This document shows, one piece after another, positions 44,540 to 52,873 of a DNA stretch of 64,000 bases. This DNA comes from CAKSFT01 sp045544615 (GTDB lineage Bacteria > Bacillota > Clostridia > UBA1381), in assembly GCA_045544615.1 (NCBI GenBank), contig JAZPZI010000002.1:22750-86749 (forward strand), written 5' to 3'. Below the pieces are notes generated by a model. That model was not told where the DNA came from. It worked only from the letters and a program-made list of their open reading frames with translations, and searched no databases. Each line of letters starts with the position of its first letter. Position 1 is the stretch's first letter. The position numbers and the translations under genes are program-made.

Positions 44540-46294
44540 ATGAGCGAAATGAACGAACTACAAACATTAAGACATTCTGCCTCGCACGTTATGGCACAGG
44601 CGGTAAAAAGACTGTTTCCCGATGTAAAGCTGGCAATCGGCCCTGCAATCGACACAGGCTTTTACTATGACTTTGATACAGAACACACATTTACTCCCGA
44701 GGATTTGGAAAAAATCGAGGCAGAAATGAAAAAGATTGCCAAGGAGAACTTAAAAATCGAAAGATTTGAGCTTCCAAAGGCAGAAGCACTTGAGCTTATG
44801 AAGGATGAGCCGTATAAGGTTGAACTTATAAATGAACTTCCTGAGGGCGAGGTAATATCATTCTACAAGCAGGGTGAATTTACCGACCTCTGTGCAGGCC
44901 CGCACATCAAGTATACAAGCAAGGTTAAGGCGTATAAGCTTTTGTCTGCAACAGGTGCTTACTGGAGAGGAAATGAAAAGAACAAGATGCTCCAGAGAAT
45001 TTACGGTACAGCATTCGAGTCAAAAGACGAGTTGGAAGCACATCTTGCCCAGCTTGAGGAAGCAAAAAAGCGTGACCATAACAAATTGGGAAGAGAACTT
45101 GAACTCTTTACAACATCAGATCTGATTGGTCAGGGCTTGCCGATACTTTTGCCGAAGGGTGCAAGAGTCATTCAGCTTTTGCAGAGATTTGTTGAAGACG
45201 AAGAGCAGAAGCGTGGCTGGCAGCTTACAAAAACTCCACTTATGGCAAAGAGTGATTTGTATAAGTTATCAGGTCACTGGGATCACTACCAGGACGGCAT
45301 GTTTGTACTCGGCGATGAGGAAAAGGACAAGGAAGTTTTCGCACTCCGTCCTATGACCTGTCCGTTCCAGTATCAGGCATTTTTGAACAGAGGCCGTTCA
45401 TACAGAGACCTTCCGATGCGTTTGAATGAAACATCAACACTCTTCAGAAACGAGGCATCGGGCGAAATGCACGGACTTATCAGAGTTCGTCAGTTTACAA
45501 TCTCTGAAGGTCACCTCATGTGTACACCTGAACAGCTTGAGGACGAATTCAAGGGTTGTCTTGAACTTGCAATCTATATGCTCAAAACCCTCGGACTTTA
45601 CGAGGATGTATCATACAGATTCTCACAGTGGGATCCCGATAACAGAGAAAAGTATATCGGAACAACGGAACAGTGGGATGAAGCACAGGGCATAATGGAA
45701 AAGATTTTGAATCACCTTGAGATTCCGTATGCAATCGGCGTGGGTGAGGCAGCATTCTATGGCCCGAAGCTCGACATCCAGATCAAGAATGTTCACGGAA
45801 AGGAAGATACACTTATCACAATCCAGATCGACCAGATGCTTGCTGAAAAGTTTGGTATGGAATATGTTGATAAAGACGGTGCAAAGAAGAATCCGTATAT
45901 TATCCACAGAACAAGTATCGGTTGCTATGAAAGAACAATGGCACTCCTGATTGAAAAGTATGCCGGTGCATTCCCTGTATGGCTTGCACCTGTTCAGGTC
46001 AAGCTTCTCCCGATTGCCGACAGACACCTTGATTATATCTATGAGGTTAAGAAAGCACTTGAAGCAAACGGTATCATAAGAGTTGAAGTTGATGACCGTT
46101 CTGAAAAGATTGGATATAAGATCAGAGAGGCACAGCTTGAGAAGGTTCCTTATATGATCGTTATCGGTGATAAGGATATTGAAAACAACACAGTATCTGT
46201 CCGTGACAGAAAAGAAGGCGACCTCGGCAGCATGAGCATTGATGCCTTTATCGAAAAGATAACCAAGGAAGTTGCTGAAAAAACAATAAAGTAA
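44540..46294 (+). CDS. thrS: Threonyl-tRNA synthetase lacking the TGS domain
   Basis: The 584-residue enzyme begins almost at once with the editing domain (LRHSASHVMAQAVKRLFP with HxxxH, and DLCAGPHI), followed by the class II catalytic core (RPMTCPFQYQAF, RLNETSTLFRNE, IHRTSIGCYERTMALLIE) and the anticodon-binding domain. About 60 N-terminal residues, the TGS domain of the usual 640-residue ThrRS, are missing, as in some other Clostridia. The T-box leader upstream has a Thr specifier. Confidence 0.97.
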   Translation: MSEMNELQTLRHSASHVMAQAVKRLFPDVKLAIGPAIDTGFYYDFDTEHTFTPEDLEKIEAEMKKIAKENLKIERFELPKAEALELMKDEPYKVELINELPEGEVISFYKQGEFTDLCAGPHIKYTSKVKAYKLLSATGAYWRGNEKNKMLQRIYGTAFESKDELEAHLAQLEEAKKRDHNKLGRELELFTTSDLIGQGLPILLPKGARVIQLLQRFVEDEEQKRGWQLTKTPLMAKSDLYKLSGHWDHYQDGMFVLGDEEKDKEVFALRPMTCPFQYQAFLNRGRSYRDLPMRLNETSTLFRNEASGEMHGLIRVRQFTISEGHLMCTPEQLEDEFKGCLELAIYMLKTLGLYEDVSYRFSQWDPDNREKYIGTTEQWDEAQGIMEKILNHLEIPYAIGVGEAAFYGPKLDIQIKNVHGKEDTLITIQIDQMLAEKFGMEYVDKDGAKKNPYIIHRTSIGCYERTMALLIEKYAGAFPVWLAPVQVKLLPIADRHLDYIYEVKKALEANGIIRVEVDDRSEKIGYKIREAQLEKVPYMIVIGDKDIENNTVSVRDRKEGDLGSMSIDAFIEKITKEVAEKTIK

Positions 46295-46325
46295 TGATAT
46301 ATTTTCTGTCGAAAATACTATTGAT

Positions 46326-46355
46326 AAAAAGCCGTCTTTGACGGCTTTTTATCAT
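46326..46355 (+). terminator. Intrinsic terminator after thrS
   Basis: AAAAAGCCGTC pairs perfectly with GACGGCTTTTT across TTT. Confidence 0.92.
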
Positions 46356-46356
46356 T

Positions 46357-46475
46357 TATATCCGTTTTATCGGATATATCACATTTGCAAAGCAAATATA
46401 TCGTAGCATTTGCTATATCACTTGTTGCGTAGCGACAAATATTATTTCGGTTATCCTTTAGGATAATCGACTTAT
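46357..46475. repeat. Hairpin cluster with ATATATC linkers between thrS and dacF-like gene
   Basis: Five short stems follow each other: ATATCCG/CGGATAT (46358-46377), ATTTGC/GCAAAT (46383-46397), TAGCA/TGCTA (46404-46415), TTGTTGC/GCGACAA (46422-46438) and GGTTATCC/GGATAATC (about 46449-46469). The first three are joined by ATATATC-like linkers. The region is flanked by imperfect direct repeats containing TGTCGAAAATA (46302-46321 and 46484-46506). No coding frame covers it. Confidence 0.75.
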
Positions 46476-46542
46476 GATGGGTATTTTTCTTTGTCGAAAA
46501 TAATATACTTTTCTTATAAATATTAAAAAGGAAAAGATTTAG

Positions 46543-47661
46543 ATGAAGAAAATATTTTGTATGTTGATTATGCTGATGGCTTTTTCGCCAAGGGGTTTTG
46601 CACTTGACATCTCTGCTGAGGCAGGGATTGTAATAGCTGCTGATACAAACGAGATTATTTACGCCAAAAACGAAGGCGTGAGGCTTCCAATGGCTAGCAC
46701 GACCAAAATTATAACGGCGATAGTCGCACTCGAAAAAACCAAGCCTGACGATGTAGTGACGGTAAGTGCGAATGCGGCAAATCAGGAGGGCTCGTCGATA
46801 TATTTAAGATGCGGCGATAAAATCCGGATGGAGGATTTGCTCTATGGATTGATGCTAAACTCGGGTAACGATGCGGCGGTTGCGGTTGCAGAATATGTAT
46901 CGGGAAGTGTTGATGGGTTCAGCAATGAAATGAATATGCTTGCAGAAAAAATAGGTGCAGAGGATTCTTCTTTTAAAAATCCGAACGGACTTGACGATGC
47001 AGAGCATTACACAACGGCATACGACCTTGCCAGAATTACGAGTTATGCTATGCAGAATGAGGATTTTAAAAGAATAGTTTCAACTCGGGAGACAAATGCC
47101 GAGATAAATAATGCCGAGGTTTTATATTTTTCGAACCATAATAAGCTTTTGAAGATGTACGACGGTGCTGTGGGTGTAAAAACGGGATTTACCAAACGCT
47201 CGGGAAGATGTCTCGTGTCTGCTGCCAATCGTGATGGGATAACTTTGATTGCGGTCACTCTGAATGCACCTGATGACTGGAATGACCACATGGAAATGCT
47301 CGATTACGGATTTTCAAAATGCGAAAAAAGGGAGATTATAACCGCCGGGCAGAATGTAAAAATGCTAAACACTCCTGATGGAGCTCAGGTCGGAGCGGTG
47401 GTTGGAGATAGCGTATCTATCCCGGCGGTTGATGGAAAAATCCCTGAATGTGAGGTAAGGCTTTATCTTGCAGAGGAACTTATGCCTCCGATATATTCTG
47501 GCGAAAAAATCGGCGAGGCAGAGATACTTTGCAAAGGTAAGTTATTAAAAACGGTAGATATTCTCTCGGACCGGGACGTTCAAAAAGAGAAGCCGATTTT
47601 TCGGGATGTGATTGCCAGAGTCGTGGGGAATTGGATAAATGCCTATTTACAAATCGGGTAG
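46543..47661 (+). CDS. D-alanyl-D-alanine carboxypeptidase (DacF-like, low-molecular-weight PBP)
   Basis: The 372-residue secreted enzyme trims pentapeptide stems of peptidoglycan. It has a signal peptide (1-20, ending GFALD), SxxK in MASTTK, SGN in LNSGNDAA and KTG in GVKTGFTKRSGR, all in order, and a C-terminal beta domain with an amphipathic end (VIARVVGNWINAYL) suited to membrane anchoring. Confidence 0.94.
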   Translation: MKKIFCMLIMLMAFSPRGFALDISAEAGIVIAADTNEIIYAKNEGVRLPMASTTKIITAIVALEKTKPDDVVTVSANAANQEGSSIYLRCGDKIRMEDLLYGLMLNSGNDAAVAVAEYVSGSVDGFSNEMNMLAEKIGAEDSSFKNPNGLDDAEHYTTAYDLARITSYAMQNEDFKRIVSTRETNAEINNAEVLYFSNHNKLLKMYDGAVGVKTGFTKRSGRCLVSAANRDGITLIAVTLNAPDDWNDHMEMLDYGFSKCEKREIITAGQNVKMLNTPDGAQVGAVVGDSVSIPAVDGKIPECEVRLYLAEELMPPIYSGEKIGEAEILCKGKLLKTVDILSDRDVQKEKPIFRDVIARVVGNWINAYLQIG

Positions 47662-47672
47662 GGGTATGATAT

Positions 47673-47840
47673 AATTAGCATATACGGATTTTTGCGGTGC
47701 AAAACTCCTGCGAGTTTTCAACTCGTCTGCAACCTTTCAGGTTGCGTATGCTAATTGACGGCGGCGTAAAAATGCCATTGCAAGCAAGCATTTTTACTTC
47801 TGGTAAAATGGCATATACGAATTTTTGGCAATGCAAAATC
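47673..47840. repeat. Hairpin cluster flanked by direct repeats, dacF-like gene to rluB
   Basis: Stems AAAACTC/GAGTTTT (about 47702-47719), GCAACC/GGTTGC (about 47731-47746) and GTAAAAATGC/GCATTTTTAC (about 47766-47797) lie in a 200-base gap. Imperfect direct repeats beginning CATATACG at 47679 and CATATACGA at 47812, each about 26 bases and ending in GCAAAA, flank the set. AATTAGCATA near 47673 also pairs with TATGCTAATT near 47747. The flanking duplication looks like an insertion footprint. No coding frame was accepted here. Confidence 0.7.
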
Positions 47841-47865
47841 TATCAAACAGCAAAGGATAAAGAAA

Positions 47866-48588
47866 ATGGGAGAAATAGTAAGACTTCAAAAATATATAGC
47901 AATGTGTGGCGTGGCATCGAGACGTAAGGCGGAGGAACTTATCGGTGAGGGTAAGGTCAAGGTAAACGGCGAGATTGTCCGTGAGCTTGGTACAAAGGTA
48001 GAAATCGGCGCCGATAAGGTTTTGGTGAATAATAAAGAAATCAAAACTGTCACAAAGAAATACTACATTATGCTCAATAAGCCCGAAGGGTATGTTTCGA
48101 CGGTGAGCGACCAGTTCGACCGCCCGACTGTAATCGACCTGATTGATTCCGAGATAAAATCAAGAATTTTCCCGGTCGGCAGACTTGATTATGAGACCTC
48201 GGGACTTTTGTTGCTGACAAACGACGGCGATTTCACCTATAAGGTGACACATCCGAAGTTCAGAATGGACAAGACATATATCGCAACACTAAAGGGCGGT
48301 ATTACAATAGCAGGACTCAATCGCCTGAGAAAGGGAGTAAAGATTGAGGATTATGTGACATCCCCTGCCGAGGTTGAAATCCTTGATGCAAAAGACGGCT
48401 TCACAACCGTCCGAATCACAATCCACGAGGGTAAAAACCGTCAGGTTAGAAAGATGTTCGATGCAGTAGGATCAAAGGTTTATGCACTTGAGAGAATCAG
48501 TATTGGCAAGGTATCGCTTGGAAATCTTCCGCTTGGCAGATGGCGTTATCTTACAAGCCATGAAGTGAGTTATCTGACCCGAGGATAA
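47866..48588 (+). CDS. rluB: 23S rRNA pseudouridine synthase, RluB/RsuA family
   Basis: The 240-residue enzyme has an N-terminal S4 RNA-binding domain (LQKYIAMCGVASRRKAEELI) and the RsuA-type catalytic motif FPVGRLDYETSGLLLLTNDG, with Asp as nucleophile. It isomerises a uridine in rRNA; RluB (23S U2605-type) is the most likely member in Firmicutes. Confidence 0.93.
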   Translation: MGEIVRLQKYIAMCGVASRRKAEELIGEGKVKVNGEIVRELGTKVEIGADKVLVNNKEIKTVTKKYYIMLNKPEGYVSTVSDQFDRPTVIDLIDSEIKSRIFPVGRLDYETSGLLLLTNDGDFTYKVTHPKFRMDKTYIATLKGGITIAGLNRLRKGVKIEDYVTSPAEVEILDAKDGFTTVRITIHEGKNRQVRKMFDAVGSKVYALERISIGKVSLGNLPLGRWRYLTSHEVSYLTRG

Positions 48589-48616
48589 AAGTTTAAAAAA
48601 AAATTAAAAAAAACTA

Positions 48617-48645
48617 TTGACAGCCGACTGTTTTTATGTTATACT
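48617..48645 (+). promoter_or_regulatory. Promoter of infC-rpmI-rplT operon
   Basis: TTGACA-N17-TATACT precedes the leader. Confidence 0.85.
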
Positions 48646-48649
48646 CTTT

Positions 48650-48769
48650 TAGAAAACAAGCAGAGCATATCCGCTCTCACCGTACAACGAAGGAGTTTTG
48701 CGGTAAATACATAAAAACAGTTTTTAGCTGTTTTTGTTGTGTTGCGGATGCTTGTCGTCCGTTTTTTTT
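48650..48769 (+). ncRNA. infC/L20 operon leader with attenuator
   Basis: The leader has GAGC...GCTC pairing near 48664-48681, a stem AAAAACAG/CTGTTTTT (48713-48737) and a terminator-like stem CGGATG/CGTCCG with a T run (48745-48769). This layout fits the L20 leader of Firmicutes, in which ribosomal protein L20 causes early termination. The family assignment rests on position and structure, not on a model search. Confidence 0.7.
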
Positions 48770-48807
48770 ATTGCAAAACTTAAAAAAAATAGTTTGGAGG
48801 GATTATC

Positions 48808-49320
48808 ATAGCTAACAAGGATGTGCAGATTAACGAGGAAATTCGTGATGCAGAAGTCAGAGTAGTATCTGCCGACGGTCAGCAGCTCGGGGTTATGTCA
48901 GCTAAAGAAGCTTATGCTTTGGCGGTTGAAAAGGGTATGGACTTAGTCAAAATTGCTGCAAACGCCCAGCCACCGGTTTGTAAGATTATGGACTACGGTA
49001 AGTACAAGTTTGAGATTGCAAAGCGAGAGAAGGAAAACCGCAAGAATCAGAAGGTTGTCAACATTAAAGAGATTCAGCTTTCTCCATCGATTGATACTAA
49101 TGATTTGAATACCAAGTGTAACCATGCGAAGAAATTTCTTAAAAATGGTGACAAGGTTAAGGTTATGGTTCGTTTCCGTGGACGTGAGGTCAGCCATTCT
49201 GAGATAGGCGAGGCTCTCTTAATTAAGTTTGCCGATACGGTAAAAGAGTTCGGAACAGTTGAAAAACAGCCGAAACTCGAGGGCAGAAACATGACAATGT
49301 TTCTTGCACCGCTTTGCTAA
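48808..49320 (+). CDS. infC: Translation initiation factor IF-3, non-canonical start codon
   Basis: The protein (about 170 residues) contains VQINEEIRDAEVRV, PPVCKIMDYGKYKFE and the C-terminal domain VMVRFRGREVSHSEIG. The first conventional start, GTG 48823, has no ribosome site, and starting there would cut family-typical residues (NKD before VQINEE). GGAGGG at 48796-48801 points to ATA 48808 (spacing 7), with ATC 48805 or ATT 48802 as alternatives. infC genes are known for AUU-type starts that let IF-3 repress itself. The exact first codon is uncertain. Confidence 0.85.
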   Translation: MANKDVQINEEIRDAEVRVVSADGQQLGVMSAKEAYALAVEKGMDLVKIAANAQPPVCKIMDYGKYKFEIAKREKENRKNQKVVNIKEIQLSPSIDTNDLNTKCNHAKKFLKNGDKVKVMVRFRGREVSHSEIGEALLIKFADTVKEFGTVEKQPKLEGRNMTMFLAPLC

Positions 49321-49353
49321 AATAATTTAAAATTCTGGAAGGAGTGGACAAAC

Positions 49354-49551
49354 ATGCCTAAAATAAAGACACACAGAGGTGCAGCAAAGAGATTCAATCT
49401 TACTAAAAAGGGTAAGGTAAAGATGAACAAATCGTTCAGAAGACACATTTTGAACAAGAAAACAACAAAGAGAAAAAGACACTTAAGAAAGCAAGCTTAC
49501 TGCTCAGCAGCAAATGCAGCTGTAATTAAGAAGTTAATTCCTTATAAGTAA
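49354..49551 (+). CDS. rpmI: 50S ribosomal protein L35
   Basis: The 65-residue basic protein, MPKIKTHRGAAKRFNLTKKG and RRHILNKKTTKRKRHLRK, is a typical L35. GGAAGGAG precedes the start. It is the second gene of infC-rpmI-rplT. Confidence 0.98.
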   Translation: MPKIKTHRGAAKRFNLTKKGKVKMNKSFRRHILNKKTTKRKRHLRKQAYCSAANAAVIKKLIPYK

Positions 49552-49575
49552 GATTGAAAGAGAGGTTGAAAACTA

Positions 49576-49932
49576 ATGGCAAGAGTTAAAGGCGCTTTAA
49601 ATACAAGAAAAAAGCATAAAAAGGTTTTGAAGCTTGCAAAGGGCTTCAGAGGCGGCGAAAGCAGAATTTACAGAACAGCTAACCAGGCTGTTATGCGTTC
49701 AATGCAGAACGCTTACATCGGCAGAAAACGCAGAAAGAGAGACTTCAGAAGACTTTGGATCGCAAGAATCAGTGCTGCTGCAAAGATGAACGGCATGAAC
49801 TATTCAACATTCATGAACGGTCTTAAGAAGGCTAACATCGAAATGAACAGAAAGATGCTCTCAGAGATCGCTATTGCTGATCCTCAGGCATTTACAAAGC
49901 TCGTTGAAACTGCAAAGGCAGCTTTGAACTAA
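49576..49932 (+). CDS. rplT: 50S ribosomal protein L20
   Basis: The 118-residue protein has the standard start ARVKGALNTRKKHKKVLKLA and RKRDFRRLWIARI. It organises 23S rRNA early in assembly and is the likely repressor acting on the operon leader. Confidence 0.98.
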   Translation: MARVKGALNTRKKHKKVLKLAKGFRGGESRIYRTANQAVMRSMQNAYIGRKRRKRDFRRLWIARISAAAKMNGMNYSTFMNGLKKANIEMNRKMLSEIAIADPQAFTKLVETAKAALN

Positions 49933-49941
49933 TCGAGTATT

Positions 49942-49981
49942 AAACCCGTATTCAGTATAGAATGCGGGTTTTTATTTTTTT
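49942..49981 (+). terminator. Intrinsic terminator after rplT
   Basis: AAACCCGTATTC pairs with GAATGCGGGTTT (one G-U) and is followed by T runs. Confidence 0.9.
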
Positions 49982-49993
49982 GTCTGATAATGC

Positions 49994-50022
49994 TTGAAAG
50001 AATTGTACCAATGTGGTAGAAT
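49994..50022 (+). promoter_or_regulatory. Promoter with TGTGG-extended -10
   Basis: TTGAAA-N17-TAGAAT with TGTGG directly before the -10 box, about 124 bases before the start at 50146. Confidence 0.75.
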
Positions 50023-50145
50023 ATGGATGTGAATTTGTCCGATGGAGGAACGATTGGTTTCAGTATAAACATAAAGGTTATCTGTGACAAAATCTTTATT
50101 AAGTTAAAGAAAAATGAGTGTTACGGAAGAAAAAGGAGTTTTCGA

Positions 50146-50388
50146 ATGAAAAAAATACTCGAAGAAATTTTAGATAAATGCCGCAAGCACACCAAAGAAG
50201 GTGCGGTTGCGAACTATATACCCGAGCTTGCAAAGGCAAACCCCGATGAGTTTGGCATAAGCGTTATGGTGGATGACGGCAACATATATTCAGTAGGTGA
50301 CAGCGAAAAACGCTTCACAATGCAAAGCGTGGCAAGCATAAGAGCGTTGGAACTTTTGAGTGAAAAGCTCGATTTGAGTATATTTTAA
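50146..50388 (+). pseudogene. Truncated glutaminase A-like protein
   Basis: The 80-residue product matches only the N-terminus of glutaminase GlsA (about 300 residues): GAVANYIPELAKANPDEFGISV, split here as GAVANYIPEL and ANPDEFGISV, then IYSVGD and FTMQSVAS. The catalytic SxxK of GlsA (QSISK) is QSVAS, so the lysine is gone, and the protein ends 16 residues later. AAAGGAG precedes ATG 50146; the in-frame ATG at 50023 touches the -10 box and cannot be used. With an intact promoter and start it may still be expressed as a small protein. Confidence 0.7.
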
Positions 50389-50403
50389 TGGGGCAGAAAA
50401 ACT

Positions 50404-51312
50404 ATGGCAAATAACAAAAATATAGCACTTGCAACATTGGCAGCACTCGGTGCACAGGTGATTTTTGGGTTCAGTTTTATGTTTACGAAAATTGCATTGG
50501 GTTATGCCTCACCGCTGACCGTTATTGCTGACAGATATATAATGGCTTTTCTCGGAATGACGGTAGTAATGCTTGCCTCGGGCAAAAGGCTGAAGATGGG
50601 CAAAAATATATGGAAACTCGTTTTAATGTCGGTTTTCCAACCACTTTTGTATTTCATATTTGAAAGCTACGGAATCAAGCTCACAACAAGTGCCTTTTCA
50701 TCGATTATGATATCCATGATACCTGTGGTTTCAATGGTTTTGGGGATATTCATTCTAAAGGAAGTACCCTCGCCAATGCAGTATGTATTCACCGCGATTT
50801 CGGTCGGAGGTGTTGTGATTACTGCATTAGCAGGGAGCAGGGACGGAACGGTTACACCGCTTGGGATTATATTGCTTGTCGGTGCTGTGTTATCCTCGGT
50901 TTTATATAACATATCAAGCCGTAAGATTTCGGCAGAGTTTTCAGCACTCGAGCGTACATACGCTATGACCCTGATTGGAACGGTATCATTTCTCACAATT
51001 GCGATAATTGAAAATATTAAAAACCCTATCCAGGTTATAAAGCCGTTTTTGTCAGCTGAATTTACACTATCGGTTTTCTATCTTGGGATAATATCGTCTG
51101 TTGTTGCGTTTTTGTTTTTAAACTATGCAAACACGCATCTGCCTGTTGCAAAGACAACAGTTTTTTCGAACCTGACTACCGTTGTGTCGGTATTTGCAGG
51201 TGCGGTATTTTTAGATGAGAAAATCTCATTTGTGGTAATTATTGCAATAATTATGATAGTTGTTGGCGTCCTGGGCGTACAGATGCTTGGTGTAAATAAA
51301 CAAAATAAGTAA
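50404..51312 (+). CDS. EamA-family (DMT) transporter
   Basis: The 302-residue membrane protein has ten hydrophobic segments in two EamA repeats, with the start LAALGAQVIFGFSFMFTKIA and SVVAFLFLNYANTHLPVAK in the second repeat. Such proteins export amino acids or metabolites; substrate unknown. It lies between the glutaminase remnant and an amino acid ABC transporter. Confidence 0.9.
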   Translation: MANNKNIALATLAALGAQVIFGFSFMFTKIALGYASPLTVIADRYIMAFLGMTVVMLASGKRLKMGKNIWKLVLMSVFQPLLYFIFESYGIKLTTSAFSSIMISMIPVVSMVLGIFILKEVPSPMQYVFTAISVGGVVITALAGSRDGTVTPLGIILLVGAVLSSVLYNISSRKISAEFSALERTYAMTLIGTVSFLTIAIIENIKNPIQVIKPFLSAEFTLSVFYLGIISSVVAFLFLNYANTHLPVAKTTVFSNLTTVVSVFAGAVFLDEKISFVVIIAIIMIVVGVLGVQMLGVNKQNK

Positions 51313-51328
51313 TTATTGCGATAAACTC

Positions 51329-51357
51329 TTGACAAATTCTTGAAAATAAGGTAAAAT
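51329..51357 (+). promoter_or_regulatory. Promoter of the amino acid ABC operon
   Basis: TTGACA-N17-TAAAAT lies 33 bases before the binding-protein start. Confidence 0.85.
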
Positions 51358-51390
51358 GAAATATATTATTATTTTTGGAGGATGAAAACT

Positions 51391-52137
51391 ATGAAGAAAA
51401 TTTTGACATTGGCTATGGCTGCTATGATGTGTTTGTCAATTGCAGCTTGTGGTGGTAAGAAGGCAGACTATGTTATCGCAACAGATAAGGGCTTTAGTCC
51501 TTTCGAATTCCAGGATGCTGAAGGCAACATCGTTGGTATCGATATGGATATCCTTGCTGCAATCGCAGAGGATCAGGGCTTTACATATGATCTTCAGTAT
51601 GTAGGTTGGGATGCTGCAATCGCTGCTTGTCAGGCTGGTCAGGCTGACGGTATGATCGCAGGTGCATCAATCACAGACGAAAGAAAAGAAAGCGGTTGGA
51701 CATTCTCAGACGGTTACTATGATGCAACACAGGGTATGGCAGTAGCAACTGACTCAACAATCACAGGCTTTGCTGATATGCAGGGCAAGAAGGTTGCTGT
51801 TAAGAACGGAACAATGAGTAACCAGTATGCAGAGGCTATCAAAGACCAGTACGGTTTCGAGGTTGTAACATTCCCAACATCACCTGATATGTATCAGGCA
51901 GTTATCGGCGGTCAGGTTGATGCTTGCTTGGACGATACACCAATCCTTAAGTACAACATCAAGACAGGCGAACTCGCTATGAAGTTTGTTGAAGGTACAG
52001 AAAACGAGCCTGCACAGTACGGCTTTGCAATCTTTGATGCAAACAAGCAGGAACTTGTTGACCGCTTCAATGCAGGTCTTAAGAACATTCGTGAAAACGG
52101 AAAGTACGATGAGATAATCGCTAAGTATCTCGGTTAA
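51391..52137 (+). CDS. Polar amino acid ABC transporter, substrate-binding lipoprotein
   Basis: The 248-residue lipoprotein has a signal ending IAAC (Cys20) and the family 3 binding fold: IATDKGFSPFEFQDAEG, GIDMDILAAIAE, DGMIAGASITDERK. The ligand is probably a polar amino acid or cystine. I chose ATG 51391, nine bases after TGGAGG. A hairpin (52149-52171) follows, fitting high expression of this first gene. Confidence 0.92.
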   Translation: MKKILTLAMAAMMCLSIAACGGKKADYVIATDKGFSPFEFQDAEGNIVGIDMDILAAIAEDQGFTYDLQYVGWDAAIAACQAGQADGMIAGASITDERKESGWTFSDGYYDATQGMAVATDSTITGFADMQGKKVAVKNGTMSNQYAEAIKDQYGFEVVTFPTSPDMYQAVIGGQVDACLDDTPILKYNIKTGELAMKFVEGTENEPAQYGFAIFDANKQELVDRFNAGLKNIRENGKYDEIIAKYLG

Positions 52138-52148
52138 TGTTTAACTGA

Positions 52149-52180
52149 ACGGGCATCGGGATTTCCGGTGCCCTTCATTT
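52149..52180 (+). other. Hairpin between binding protein and permease genes
   Basis: GGGCATCGG pairs with CCGGTGCCC (one G-U) across GATTT and is followed by a short T-rich run, so it may be a partial terminator or message stabiliser. Confidence 0.7.
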
Positions 52181-52201
52181 TGTGTGAAAGGGGTTACCTA
52201 A

Positions 52202-52873
52202 ATGGCGGGAATTATCACCAAATACGGTTCGCTCTTGATGTCGGCAATGGGTCAGACCTTATTGCTTGCACTTTTCGGACTGTTTTTCGGGTGTATACTT
52301 GGAATAATTTTCGGTCTGGCAAGCGTTGTTGATAATAAGGTTTCCAGAACAATTTCGAAAATATATGTAAACATCATAAGAGGCGTTCCGATGATCGTTT
52401 TGGCATTCTTCGTTTTCTACGGGACACCATACGGTCTTAAAACGTTTTTTGGCACCAGCTTTGTTCTGACATCCTTGCAGGCAGGTACAATATGTCTTGC
52501 TGCAAACTGCGGTGCATATATGTCGGAAATTATAAGAGCAGGTATTCAGGCGATTGACCCGGGACAGATGGAGGCGGCAAGAAGCCTTGGTCTTTCATAT
52601 TGGCGTTCAATGTTTAGAGTTGTTCTTCCGCAGGCGATCAAGAATATGATTCCAAGTATCGTAAACCAGTTTATCATAACCTTAAAGGATACCTCTATTC
52701 TTTCAGTTATCGGTTTTCCGGAATTGGTTAACAAAGCACAAAATGTTATTGCGATAACATTCAAATCTTTTGAAATCTGGGCAATAGTTGCAGTAATGTA
52801 CCTTGTTGTAATTCTTCTTTTGCAGCAGGTTGCAAATGCTTTAGAGAGGAGATTGAGCCGTGACCGCAAATAA
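52202..52873 (+). CDS. Polar amino acid ABC transporter permease
   Basis: The 223-residue HisM/GlnP-type permease has about five membrane segments, the IRGVPMIVLAFFVFYG segment and the EAA loop QMEAARSLGLSYWRSMFRVVLPQA, given in parts as QMEAARSLGL and FRVVLPQA. It overlaps the ATPase gene by 14 bases. Confidence 0.93.
   Translation: MAGIITKYGSLLMSAMGQTLLLALFGLFFGCILGIIFGLASVVDNKVSRTISKIYVNIIRGVPMIVLAFFVFYGTPYGLKTFFGTSFVLTSLQAGTICLAANCGAYMSEIIRAGIQAIDPGQMEAARSLGLSYWRSMFRVVLPQAIKNMIPSIVNQFIITLKDTSILSVIGFPELVNKAQNVIAITFKSFEIWAIVAVMYLVVILLLQQVANALERRLSRDRK

Noticed and set aside
47697..47927. 76-codon plus-strand frame across the hairpin cluster before rluB
   Set aside because: It has no ribosome site, runs through inverted repeats and overlaps the well-supported rluB start.
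50023..50145. Longer N-terminus for the glutaminase stub from ATG 50023
   Set aside because: That ATG directly follows the -10 box, so it would lie before or at the transcript start, and ATG 50146 has a strong ribosome site.
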